Shown piece after piece: positions 51,517 through 60,592 of a DNA stretch of 64,000 nucleotides. The position numbers were made by a program, and so were the translations under genes. The DNA is taken from positions 57,641,279 to 57,705,278 of the forward strand of contig OZ023269.1 in the NCBI GenBank assembly GCA_964006375.1. Reading direction: 5' to 3'. Under the pieces are notes generated by a model. The model ran no database searches. It saw only the letters and a program-made list of their open reading frames with translations, and was not told the DNA's origin. Position 1 is the stretch's first letter. Each line of letters begins with the position of its first letter. This DNA is from Tillus elongatus (Eukaryota > Arthropoda > Insecta > Coleoptera > Cleridae).

Positions 51517-52137
51517 CTAAGCACTCTTTTTAAGGTTAAGACAAACAGACACCTCTTCACCTTGAAAGTTTACAGGAACTGAATCTTGGTCCACGATGTC
51601 GATGCTTATATTTAAAATCTCTTGTTTTCCGTTATAAAAGGAACCAGACACAATATTAGTTTCTATGCGAATCTGTTTAACATCCATTATTTCAACAGGT
51701 AAATCAGATTCATGGAAGACACCTGGTCGAAGAACTTGCTTTGAAAACCCCAGCATTCGTCCAATCGAATCATCAGCTTCAAAACTGATACTTGTGAAAC
51801 ACTTTATTTCACATCTAATGGTGTTCGGATTAGGTCTCATAATCAAAGGTAGTTGCTTTTGTTTACGTGTTGCTGTAGCACCAACAAGTTCATTTTGAAT
51901 CAAGTTTTCCAAATGTGTTATTTCATATGCACCAGTGAGTATCGTGATGGTTCTCCAAGCAGCTCCTTCTTTTACATAAAATTTATTTTTACCTTTATAT
52001 ATGTTAGGTATGTTGTTGTATGTGTGAAAGCCTATCAAAGCAACAGCATAACTACCATCTGGATCCAATTCAATTGGTGGATCGTAGTCTGTTGACAGAT
52101 GGGAGCTGTGGTCTTTCAACACAAAGGTTTGCGACAT
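51517..52137 (-). CDS. Polinton 3 penton (minor capsid protein), intact frame
   Basis: 206 codons without a break: MSQTFVLKDHSSHLSTDYDP, DGSYAVALIGFHTYNNIPNI, TILTGAYEITHLENLIQNEL, NTIRCEIKCFTSISFEADD, SIGRMLGFSKQVL, KQIRIETNIVSGSFYNGK and IVDQDSVPVNFQGEEVSVCL. Single jelly-roll vertex protein of this lineage. Relatives I recall have about 35 more residues between the FYNGK and IVDQD segments, so a clean in-frame internal deletion is possible. Its stop is one base from the capsid start. Confidence 0.88.
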   Translation of the reverse strand: MSQTFVLKDHSSHLSTDYDPPIELDPDGSYAVALIGFHTYNNIPNIYKGKNKFYVKEGAAWRTITILTGAYEITHLENLIQNELVGATATRKQKQLPLIMRPNPNTIRCEIKCFTSISFEADDSIGRMLGFSKQVLRPGVFHESDLPVEIMDVKQIRIETNIVSGSFYNGKQEILNISIDIVDQDSVPVNFQGEEVSVCLNLKKSA

Positions 52138-52153
52138 GACTGATACACAGAGG

Positions 52154-52604
52154 CTACTGTTTGAGTCTTTTCTTTAAAAAATTTAAACATAAGTGACCAC
52201 AATTATAAGTATTATGTGCTTGATACACATCATGGTTATACAATATAGAACAGTCTTAGGTAACGTTGCAACTCGACTGGTGGCTTTAAGTTTCCATATG
52301 AGTCAAAGTACTCGGCTGTGTTACCACGTTTCCTCACTGAAACCCAACGACTGCCAGACTCCTTGTTGGTGTGTAAATTCATGATGAATGATTCATTTTT
52401 ACGCGGTTCATGTCGAGGTAGAGTATCTAGCATGTATACACCTCTAAAATATGGGATTTTCATTTTACCAGCAAATTTCACAAGATCTTCATTTGTTAGA
52501 GGTCTTGCTGGTAAACGACCTATTAGTTTTTTGGCCTTTGTAGATACAACCCATAGCCGCCGCGTTGTTTCTTCAGATACAAACCTTTGGCGGGTCTCTT
52601 GCAT
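52154..52604 (-). pseudogene. Polinton 3 adenain-like protease
   Basis: PARPLTNEDLVKFAGKMKIP, YFRGVYMLDTLPRHEPRK, ESFIMNLHTNKESGSRWVSV (where relatives have a catalytic His before Trp this copy has Arg) and AEYFDSYGNLKPPVELQRYL. A frameshift near 52255 moves the end, HNTYNCGHLCLNFLKK, with the catalytic Cys, into another frame, stopping at 52154. The start is uncertain: the frame overlaps the end of the upstream gene by about 80 bp. It lies 17 bp before the penton start. Confidence 0.85.
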
Positions 52605-53337
52605 TTTAGTTTTAATTTTAAGCCACTACCTCTCTTACCCATTGCTATAGCTTCCATTGTCTTGTTGTGACGTTCTTCTTCCTCCAGTTTGTGCTTGGCT
52701 GCTTTAGCATCGTTAACCGCCTTAACAATACCAGCACCATTGCCACCCAGAGCAGCAAGAGCTGATAGACCACCAAATATCACAGGTAACAGTGGAAGGA
52801 AGCCTCCGCATTTAGGTATTGGAATAACTCGAGGTTTCAGCACATTTTTACGCCCACCAACCTGTTTAACAATTGCATGAGCGATATCAAACACAGCATT
52901 CTCTGATGGAATAAGGTCACTGTCTTTTATAACTTCTCCAATCAGGCTAAGACTGTTTTAAAGAGAACTTTCTTTGGTTTTGAGTTGGTTACATCAAGAG
53001 CCATACCAAGCTTTCTTTTAACTTTCATGGTGTTTGTAACGCTCCAAGCGGCTAACTTTTCACCGAAACTCGCGTCCTTTGACTTGACTCTCTCCCAAGC
53101 TCGGTTCTCCAACACCTCGTCGGCTCGATGCCTATCACTTAACTCTTTTGATTGAGAGTAAGCGATATCATGGTCTCGACAAACATGATCTAAAGGATTG
53201 AAAGCTTGATCACCTATAGCAAGACGTTCTTTAAGTTTAGTACTCGGACTACAAAACTGATAACCTGGTATGTGTAATTCAACAGGTAGCTGGTTAATAG
53301 CTGTGTTTACAAGACCTTCACCCTGTGGCACCAACAT
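52523..53337 (-). pseudogene. Fused phospholipase A2-like and membrane-active virion protein
   Basis: N-terminal part (53337-52950): LPVELHIPGYQFCSPSTKLK, then NPLDHVCRDHDIAYSQSKEL with the catalytic His-Asp pair, RHRADEVLENRAWERVKS, as in the phospholipase A2 domain of parvovirus VP1. The calcium loop, usually YCGPG, reads FCSPS here. After one frameshift near 52950 the same protein continues IPSENAVFDIAHAIVKQVGG, then KCGGFLPLLPVIFGGLSALA with a Gly-rich hydrophobic stretch, a coiled AAKHKLEEEERHNKTMEAIA segment and a basic end. The whole would be a capsid-borne membrane-breaching factor. Divergent from the ATPase gene across 75 bp. Confidence 0.88.
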
Positions 53338-53412
53338 TGATACTGACTGTACGACTCACTTGCATCTCTATATATCTATACTTACCGAAAACATAGTTTA
53401 GTTTAAGTCAGA
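53338..53412. promoter_or_regulatory. Bidirectional promoter region
   Basis: 75 bp between divergent genes. CTCTATATATCTATAC (about 53366-53381) is TATA-like on both strands. Confidence 0.5.
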
Positions 53413-54108
53413 ATGCGTACCATTAAACACGCTCCTGTCTTACCTATTACAAATATAGACGATGTTGTTGATACATCATCGGAACAACAACAAAGGCATG
53501 GTCCTCTCTTACCAAACACAGTTAGATGTATCATATGTGGTCCGAGCGGGTGTGGTAAAACAAATGTTATGCTAAGTTTATTATTTGAATCGAACGGTTT
53601 AAAGTTTGATAACGTGTACGTGTATTCAAAGTCTTTGTACCAGCCTAAATACAAGATGTTACAAAAAGTGTTGGATGTTGCAAAATATGTTGGTTACTAT
53701 CCATATAGTGAAAACGATGAAATATTAGATCCAGCAGATGCCTCGGATAACTCTGTGTTTATATTTGATGATGTAGCTTGTGACAAACAAGATAAAATGA
53801 GAACATACTTTAGTATGGGAAGACATAAGAATATTGATTCGTTCTATCCTTGTCAAACATATACTCGAATATCAAAACATCTAATACATGATAACGCTAA
53901 TGTTTTGATTCTCTTCAAACAAGACGAAACCAATTTAAAACACATCTACGACGACCATGTAACGACATATATGGAGTTTAAACAATTTCAAAATATATGT
54001 TGTGAGTGTTGGAAAGACAATAAGTATGGTGTGTTGGTGATTGTAAAAGAAAACGATGCACACAGAGGGAGCTATAGAAACGGATTCGATAGTTACATAT
54101 TAATCTAA
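53413..54108 (+). CDS. Polinton 3 genome-packaging ATPase, intact
   Basis: 231 codons without a break. Walker A GPSGCGKTN in VRCIICGPSGCGKTNVMLSL, Walker B FIFDDVAC, then KMRTYFSMGRHKNIDSFYPC, the arginine/sensor region, and a C-terminal KYGVLVIVKENDAHRGSYR. A32/FtsK-HerA packaging ATPase of the adintovirus-like type, which would translocate DNA into the capsid. It heads a rightward gene set (ATPase, unknown, fibre-like, integrase). Full family length; the only catalytic gene of this element with all motifs and no break. Confidence 0.95.
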   Translation: MRTIKHAPVLPITNIDDVVDTSSEQQQRHGPLLPNTVRCIICGPSGCGKTNVMLSLLFESNGLKFDNVYVYSKSLYQPKYKMLQKVLDVAKYVGYYPYSENDEILDPADASDNSVFIFDDVACDKQDKMRTYFSMGRHKNIDSFYPCQTYTRISKHLIHDNANVLILFKQDETNLKHIYDDHVTTYMEFKQFQNICCECWKDNKYGVLVIVKENDAHRGSYRNGFDSYILI

Positions 54109-54117
54109 TTGACTGCA

Positions 54118-54640
54118 ACCAACAACAACAACAACACCAACAACAGCTGTTTAGCAGGACAACCAACTGTTTGACAGGACAACCAACTGTCTAGCAGGAC
54201 AACCAACTGTCTGACATGACAACCAACTGTCTAGCAGGACAACAAACTGTCTGACAGGACAACCAACTGTCTAGCAGGACAACCAACTGTCTAGCAGGAC
54301 AGCCAACTGTCTGACAGGACAACCAACTGTCTAGCAGGACAACGAACTGTCTGACAGGATAACCAACTGTCTAGCAGGACAACCAACTGTCTAGCAGGAC
54401 AACCAACTGTCTAGCAGGACAACCAACTGTCTGGCAGGACAACCAACTGTCTAGCAGGACAACCAACTGTCTAGCAGGACAACCAACTATCTGACAGGAC
54501 AACCAACTGCCTGGCAGGACAACCAACTGTCTAGCAGGACAACCAACTGTCTGACAGGACAACCAACTGTCTGACAGGACAGACGGTTGTCTAGCAGGAC
54601 AACTAACTGTTTGACATGACAGACAGTTGTCTAACAGGTA
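54118..54640. repeat. Minisatellite, 20-bp unit, about 26 copies
   Basis: Unit AACCAACTGTCTAGCAGGAC repeated head to tail with variants (CTGACAGGAC, CTGGCAGGAC). It begins right after the ATPase stop (54108). The regular 20-bp period also creates open frames that are not genes. Confidence 0.98.
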
Positions 54641-54811
54641 GTTGTCTACCAGTTGTCGTGTTAGGTACCTAACACTAGATAAGTAGACATACAACCAATT
54701 CAAAGCTAGTACACCTTAAACTACCAAACAGTTTGTATCTCTTAGCGCGATCAACTAACAAGTGGTTTACATCAGGTCGACAGATTGTTTGAAACAAATA
54801 ACTTTAGCAAG
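54641..54811 (+). other. Short spacer after the minisatellite
   Basis: Unique sequence with degraded unit remnants up to about 54660; upstream region of the gene at 54812. Confidence 0.5.
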
Positions 54812-55605
54812 ATGGAGGTGATGGGTAAACAAGAGAGAAAAATCAAGAAAAAGATTTTACAACTTGCTGAAAACATTTGAAAAAAACATTTAATGCTTAA
54901 GCTTGGCAGAGTTGAGAATGATGACGTCCTGCAACGTTTATATAAACCAATTGTTGAGCCACTAAGTGAAATATCTAAAAACACATCGACACTTAAACTA
55001 CAGCCAACAACCGAACAAATCAAAGAAAAAGCTGCTGATGATATACCAGAAAAGAAACCCAAAGTCGAGTTCCTTGAAGACCATGAAGTTTTTGAAGCCG
55101 AACCAGGGGTGGAGACAAGTTCCGATGAGAATACCCCAACATTTGAAGAGCATGATGCAGATCTACAAAATATCACAACCAACCCAGCATATCAAGAATT
55201 TTTGGAGCAATATCACAAACGAGTTCGATATTATCTAGACAAGTATTTTACTGAACCACCGAGACTTGCTACCATTGATGAAACGTATGATGCTCGCTAC
55301 GCTAAAGATACTGGTAGCTGGAGTCTTGGCAACAAACACTTAGACTTTACTGATGATGACATTCGACTGGGTCAAAGGACATATCGGCAAACACAAGGTC
55401 TGCTAGAATTGTTATTTATGAAAAGACCTAGGGGGTATACTTATGACGATCTTCAACATTATAAAGATATTCTAGAAGATATAAATAAGTTGGTTGATAG
55501 ACTTTGACTTTAGTGGCTTCTCAAGTTGCTGGTAATAATGGTCATAACAACGAAATTCAATCAATCATTGAATAATTAAAGGAAGCCAGTGTTACTGCTT
55601 ATTAA
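54812..55605 (+). pseudogene. Conserved Polinton protein of unknown function, acidic
   Basis: Start MEVMGKQERKIKKKILQLAE at 54812, an in-frame stop at about 54878, then LMLKLGRVENDDVLQRLYKP, an acidic linker, FLEQYHKRVRYYLDKYF, GSWSLGNKHLDFTDDDIRLG, TQGLLELLFMKRPRGYTYDD and DLQHYKDILEDINKLVDRL. A frameshift near 55505 leads to LVASQVAGNNGHNNEIQSII and a stop at 55605. The G.K.L.F...DI..G....GT.GL.ELLF pattern marks a protein of unknown role conserved in arthropod Polintons. It is the counterpart in position of the unknown protein of Polinton 1 but not obviously homologous in sequence. Confidence 0.78.
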
Positions 55606-55649
55606 ACTTACATATATATCATACATAACTACCTACTACTTAGTATAAA

Positions 55650-56094
55650 ATGTCTATCGATAAGTTCGGACGCTCCCCGTCCAATAAACGTTTTAAGTTT
55701 AAAATTATTGAAAGGGAACTTTTCCCAAGAACTACAAGTGGTGACTGATTTGCAAAGCCATAGATTGTGTAACGTCGCTGATCCAGTCAATTCAACAGAT
55801 GGTGTAAATAAAAAAATTGTTGATGCATGGATAGATGAGTATCAGAAAAACAAAGATGAAGTATCACAAAGAATAATTACCATCTTACTTGAAGCTGTGC
55901 ACAAGCCAGAGTTGGAAGATTTAAAAAACGAATTTGAAAATAAATTGAAAAATTTAACCAAGAACATAACTGCTCAAGTTTTAAAAGACATTGGTGTGTC
56001 AAAGAATAACAAGTTGAAAAAGGTGGGTGAAATAGACAGCAAACTAAAATATTTGCATAACAACTGGATACTGTTAAATCCATCATCACCATGA
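55650..56094 (+). pseudogene. Fibre-like protein
   Basis: Start MSIDKFGRSPSNKRFKFK at 55650; a frameshift near 55746 leads to DLQSHRLCNVADPVNSTDGV and NKKIVDAWIDEYQ, then a helical segment (ELEDLKNEFENKLKNLTKNI) and a stop at 56094. The DLQ..RL.NVADP...DGVNKK.VD motif is that seen at the head of phage tail fibres and of a conserved Polinton protein; a receptor-binding or trimeric fibre role is an inference. It overlaps the integrase start as ATGA (56091-56094). Confidence 0.65.
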
Positions 56095-57020
56095 AACGTA
56101 AAACAGTTGAACCATCTGATGACAAAAAACAGTAATAAATGAGTTGTACACACCAGCAAGAATCAATTTCAAAGCGAGGCGTACCATAATTAAAGGTTTA
56201 AATGACTTGCGGCAAATTGATTTGGCTGAGTTTACAGACTATCATCGCGAAAACTCTGGTTACAAATACATTTAAGAGGCTATCAATTGTTTTTCAAAGT
56301 ATGTGTGGAGTCGTCCACTTAAATCTAAAAATGCTGAAGAGGTAACTAAAGCCGTGGCATATATTTTAGCTTATCGTACTGCTCCAACCAACATCCAATC
56401 TGATCTTGGTAAGGAGTTTTGCAACTCCAAATTTAACGCCTTAATGAAAGAATACAACATCAATCACTACAGTACTTATAGTGTGAAAAAAGCTGAAATT
56501 GTGGAAACAGTCATACGTACCTTAAAATAGAAGATATACACAAACTTGTTTGGTTCCTACAAGTGGCTTAATACACTACCTATTTTCACAGATGCTTACA
56601 ACTCGACTATTTATCGAACCACTTGTGTAAAGCCTAAAGATGTTAATAAGAAAAATGAAGAAGCTATTCACAAGCAACTCTACTCAAATATTAAGTGTTT
56701 GATCAGAATAAATTCAAAGTGAGTGATGTACGCATAAGTAAAGCAAAAGATCAATTTGAAAAGGGTTATACAGCTCGCTGGTCAACAGAGTTATTCAAGA
56801 TTGTTAGCGTCAATTTCACAAATCCAGTAACATACTTTCTTGAAGACATGCAAGGCAAGCCTATCAGAGGATGGTTTAACGAGGAAGAACTACAAAAGAC
56901 TAAACAAACATCTATCTGGTTGAACGCATCTTGAAGAAGAAAGGCAAGAAACTCTATGTAAAATGGTTGGGCTTTGATAAATCTCATAATTCTTGGATAA
57001 ATTCAGATGATGCTAAATAA
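56091..57020 (+). pseudogene. Polinton 3 integrase with chromodomain
   Basis: MKRKTVEPSDDKKQ start, then in another frame NELYTPARINFKARRTIIKG. Catalytic core: first Asp in LRQIDLAEFTDYH, second in IQSDLGKEF, Glu in KKAEIVETVIRTLK. C-terminal half: RISKAKDQFEKGYTARWSTE, then after a frameshift near 56915 the chromodomain YLVERILKKKGKKLYVKWLG and HNSWI. Breaks: shift near 56140, stops near 56274 and 56528, further shifts near 56700 and 56915. DDE residues are all present. Confidence 0.92.
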
Positions 57021-57132
57021 GCTTACTTATATATTTAATGTATTAATAATATACTTAGAATAAAATAAAAGTCGTTGTTAAAATTAGTATGTTTTATTTC
57101 TTCCTATGGTTACATATATATTACAATTAAAC

Positions 57133-57996
57133 TCAGTAAACAATTAAAAATTTCTCCTGTGGTACATCTGCTATATGTCGATCGTTTCTATTCGTCTTGA
57201 GGTATTTTACTTCGGTCTTTATTCTGTTAAAGAGATTTACTGAATTTGAATCATACATGTTTAGAACCACTTCGGAATCGGGATGTTTATTTTTAAAGTT
57301 CCTGATAGCTCTTCGAAAACTTTTCTTTTGCCTCCTCACTGCATGATATGGGTATGTAGCGTCTTTCTCATTTCTTGCAAGTAAACCAAACACATTTATT
57401 TTTCCTGGGTTACTTGGTTTTGGGGATATATCTTCAAGATGTTCTGTGACTTTAGCATTTGTTTCTCGCATACGCTGCACTTCATCATCTATCCATTAAT
57501 TTCACTTCAATTTCTTTAAGGTTATCCTTGTATTTTGTCATTTACGAAAAAAATCAAAAATAATTTGGTTGCACTTTTCATACAAAGGATTGGATATCCA
57601 ACAAGCCAAATTTAATATCAAATCTTTGCAAACATATGTACCAGATATCGAGTCGTTTTCAATCTGCGCTCCGCCAATGTTTACCAAGTATGTAGCAGTT
57701 GTAGGTATTAATTCAACCCCTTCTGCTGGAATATTTGGGTGGCCGGTATACTGGCTCCCCAAATGTTCCTTTAACTTACTGTTGTACTAGGCAATCAACT
57801 CTTTAGTTTTCTTATTTTCCACCCAATGTCTGAATCTTTTCTCACCACTTTTACACAATTTTGTTGCATTGAAATAACCAGTACTCTTATCGATAATTAA
57901 TTGAAAGTCTCCAAATAGATCATACCAGAAGTTGTCTTTAATTTGCTGGTAGCACACATCACTTAATGTAGCCATTTTAAACACACCACTAAACAC
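57133..57996 (-). pseudogene. KilA-N domain protein with conserved C-terminal domain
   Basis: One frame from 57996 (or Met 57975) to 57133 broken only by in-frame stops (57787, 57538 and two shortly after). N-terminus: FWYDLFGDFQLIIDKSTGYF, NATKLCKSGEKRFRHW, the DNA-binding KilA-N domain of large DNA viruses. Middle: GTYVCKDLILNLACWISNPL. C-terminus: PYHAVRRQKKSFRRAIRNFK and YDSNSVNLFNRIKTEVKYLK, resembling the DUF3627-type domain that accompanies KilA-N in invertebrate viruses. Probably a regulator of viral transcription or replication. CTATAAATT on this strand near 58076 could be its TATA box. Confidence 0.88.
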
Positions 57997-58123
57997 TTAG
58001 ATACTCAAGAGCAGACTGACGCACATCTTACTTCTAAGACAACTAAATTTTGAATGAGCTTAAGAGTATGTGTACGACAATTTATAGATGTTGACTCCAC
58101 TCTACGGCTTAAAACTGTCTTTA

Positions 58124-58603
58124 TTAATGTTTATTTCCAACCACATTAGTCGCTTCAACATCCATCCACTTTCGGCTTCTGCAAACTCTTAACGCTTTTG
58201 TGTAAATCTCGTCGACGAATTCCTTAAATATATTTTCAAAATTAGTTGAAGCTGTAACATTTTTGTTTTTAGTATTGGATGACTTCATTTCTTTTCTATT
58301 TCGACTTTGGAGCACATACAAACCAAACAATTCTAGATTCATTTTAATTTGATTATGTTTAGCTAAAGCAGCTTCAACTAGATGAAATACTTTATGCTTT
58401 ATTTTTTCCATAAACTGTTTAATATCAATACCTTTTTCGTATATACGATAAGTAGTCATTCTATTTTTAAAAGCTTGAGTCAACATATGCACTTGTTCAA
58501 CTTGCCATGGTTCACGTACTTTTGATTTGTGACTTTCACTGCGTAAATGTCCAGAAAATTCTTTCTTTTTCACTTGTAACGAGCATGATTCACAGTATCT
58601 CAT
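58124..58603 (-). pseudogene. PolB: Polinton 3 polymerase B, N-terminal fragment
   Basis: MRYCESCSLQVKKKEFSGHL with a Cys2His2-like finger (C..C..12..H..5..H), then FKNRMTTYRIYEKGIDIKQF, IKMNLELFGLYVLQ, FENIFKEFVDEIYTKALRVC. This is the leader of the polymerase in the adintovirus-like lineage as I recall it, where it precedes the WAV..ALYP block found at the start of the Polinton 2 copy. Here the exonuclease and polymerase domains are gone; the KilA-N gene follows 128 bp later. A TATATAAAC motif lies on this strand near 58650. Confidence 0.65.
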
Positions 58604-58759
58604 CTTAACTACAGGTGCTTAACTAATAAATAAAACACGTTTATTCAGTTTATATATATTTCTTAACAAACATGTTTGCGATACATATCTTTAAGTATGA
58701 CGTTATATTTAGCACAAAAGTAAATTAACATAAATATTGTTAAACATAAGAAAACCTGT
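58604..58759 (-). promoter_or_regulatory. Promoter region of the polymerase fragment
   Basis: Minus-strand AAATATATAAACTGAATAAA (about 58640-58659) is a TATA-like element 40-50 bp before the ATG at 58603. Confidence 0.45.
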
Positions 58760-59092
58760 TTAAGATGAGTCGTTGTATAACGTGTGTATTTCTTTGAAAC
58801 GATCAAGTACTTGCTTCTTTGTAAAGTGTAAGCACTTTAACATACTAACTCGGAATGATGATTCATAGTCTTTTAACATGACTTTTATAAGCATACAACC
58901 TCCTCATCGCACGGTAGCTCCTTCTTATTAACACATTTGAGAACATCAGCACCACAATAGAGGAAATCACTAAGTCGAATATCAAAGTTCAAATCGGTTA
59001 GAAACTTCAGCTTTTCGTTGATTAAGTGAAGATTGGAACCTGTGATGAGCACTGATAAGTACACTTGGAGAGCCCAAATCACCACAACACAT
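58760..59092 (-). pseudogene. Small conserved-looking Polinton 3 gene, function unknown
   Basis: Start MCCGDLGSPSVLI at 59092. The frame then shifts to NEKLKFLTDLNFDIRLSDFL, YCGADVLKCVNKKELPCDEE and again to YKSHVKRL / FRVSMLKCLHFTKKQVLDRF before a stop at 58760. About 110 residues with scattered Cys. I recognise no domain. It has a TATA box (59183-59190, minus strand) and a hammerhead-like motif in its leader. Confidence 0.5.
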
Positions 59093-59100
59093 TTTAAAAA

Positions 59101-59146
59101 GACCTGACGATCGTTTCACTAACCAAGTTAGCGTCATCAGAGGATG
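59101..59146 (-). ncRNA. Hammerhead-ribozyme-like motif
   Basis: Minus strand reads CCTCTGATGAC, then GCTAAC-TTG-GTTAGT (stem II, 6 bp), GAAAC, GATC, GTCAGG. All core positions of a type I hammerhead are present in order: CUGAUGA, stem II, GAAA, short stem III (ACG/CGT), NUH (GUC) and a 3-bp stem I (CCT/AGG). One extra C sits at the base of stem II. It lies between a TATA box and an ATG. Activity is untested. Confidence 0.45.
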
Positions 59147-59225
59147 AAACATTCTAAATACTTAAAAAACTAACATCAACTTATATACCGGATCTCAGGT
59201 AAAGAGATCGAACCGAGATGAGACA

Positions 59226-59425
59226 CTAGTCGTAGGCAAATTCCACAGTGTATTGTATTTTTATCGCCTGACCAGGTCTTTGCGCTATCCTTATTGCTTT
59301 ATCTAAAAGTGTCCATCTGTAATAGTCTTGAGAAAGTTCAAAGCCCGCTAAATTAACAACGGTTCCTTTGGCGGCAATAACTGTATACTTGTTATCGGTA
59401 AAAACGTGCCGAAAACGTGGGAATT
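59226..59425 (-). pseudogene. 3' part of an unrecognised gene at the Polinton 3 edge
   Basis: Reads FRHVFTDNKYTVIAAKGTVV, NLAGFELSQDYYRWTLLDKA, IRIAQRPGQAIKIQYTVEF to a stop at 59226. The upstream part is cut off near 59430, where Gypsy-related sequence begins. The beta-rich pattern recalls small viral accessory proteins, but I cannot name it. Confidence 0.45.
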
Positions 59426-59529
59426 TTATTTAGCAAAGTAATCTATCAAGTGACTCGTAATTGGCGCTGGTGCACTGTTCATACATTCTTTGTTGCAACT
59501 ATATTTCGCAATATATACGGAAACCAAAC

Positions 59530-60592
59530 GTTCCTTAAGCAGTTTAAATGCCGCCTCTGCTTCATCCGTTCATTTAACAGGCTGTCCTTTTTTACGACCA
59601 TGTAATAACGCAGTTATCGGAGCGCTAATAGTGGAGAAATCCTTTATAAATCTGCGATACCACTGTAGTAGGCCTATGACTCGACGTAACTCAGTAGTAT
59701 TATTTGGTGACGGGGCTTCCAGAATGCTGGCAACCTTTTTAGGATCTGTTCTAAGACCTTCTTTGTCAATGACAGCCGAGAAAAGAAAGAGATGACAAAC
59801 AAAATTCACACTTGTCTAAGTTTATCGTTAAACCAGCCACAGAAAGCCTTCGATGTACCTCCAAGAGAATATCGACATGTTGAAAGAAATTCGTCGCTAT
59901 AATAATGTCATCCAAGTAAACAAAGACATATGGCTCCAAGTCAGGGCCTAAGATAGAATCCATCAGACGCGGCATGGTCTGTGAAGCATTGCTTAATCCG
60001 AATGGTATTGAGCAGAGATGGTATAAGCCTTTGCCATGTACTTGAAATGCTGTTTTAAGATTTGAAGAATCGTCCAACGGAATTTGCCAGAAAGCTTTAC
60101 GTAAGTCTATGGAAGACAGGTAGCGAGAGCCCCTAAGTTTGTTTAAAATGGAGTCGATAAGAGGCAAAGGATAATAATCCATTACAGTAACTTTATTAGG
60201 TTTACGACCATCAAAGCACATCCTGTAGGTATCATCTTAACCAGAAGCATAGGACTAGACCAAGGTGAATTAGAAGGCTCGATTACTCCCAGAGATAACA
60301 TTTCATCAATTTCCTCATTTAGATGTTTCTGTAAGGCAGGCGATAAATGATACTGACGCTGCTTAAAAGGCTTGGCTGTACCAGTGTCGATCGTATGAAA
60401 AGCCAAGGAAGCACGTCCTAATTTCTCGGAAGTCAGAGAATGAAATTTTTCTATCACTTTGTGTAAAGTAGCATTTTCTTCATTCGAGAGAGAATCCTTA
60501 TCCAAAAGCGTATTAACAACAAAGAGAAGGTACAACTGCATTGATGTCAAAGCATTGTGTGTTAAAGTCCAAAAATAGCGAAAATGCTTCAC
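59530..60592 (-). pseudogene. pol: Gypsy reverse transcriptase
   Basis: Starts with SLAFHTIDTGTAKPFKQRQY and EEIDEMLSLGVIEPSNSPWS, then (shifted near 60220) MDYYPLPLIDSILNKLRGSR, SIDLRKAFWQIPLDD, FQVHGKGLYHLCSIPFGLSN and catalytic YLDDIIIA (about 59910); another shift near 59770 leads to VIDKEGLRTDPKKVASILEA and GLLQWYRRFIKDFSTISAPI. RNase H is cut off near 59530 and no integrase follows. Metaviridae-type domain order and sequence. First palm Asp (SSIDLR) is intact. Confidence 0.92.

Larger units (their letters stand above)
50232..59425. mobile_element. Polinton 3 (adintovirus-like), partial
   Basis: Third Polinton. Capsid, protease, membrane-active and KilA-N genes on -, ATPase, two structural-type genes and integrase on +. 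The polymerase is reduced to an N-terminal piece. I found no terminal repeats; the right border is a Gypsy insertion or breakpoint near 59430 and the left border is unclear. The capsid proteins belong to a different lineage from those of Polinton 1. Confidence 0.9.

Noticed and set aside
54118..54640. CRISPR-like appearance of regular 20-bp units
   Set aside because: There are no unique spacers, and the units are head to tail in animal DNA.
54371..54703. Open minus-strand frame with repeated SCQTVGCPARQLVVL-like units
   Set aside because: It is only the translation of the 20-bp minisatellite; three units make 20 codons, which repeats by arithmetic.
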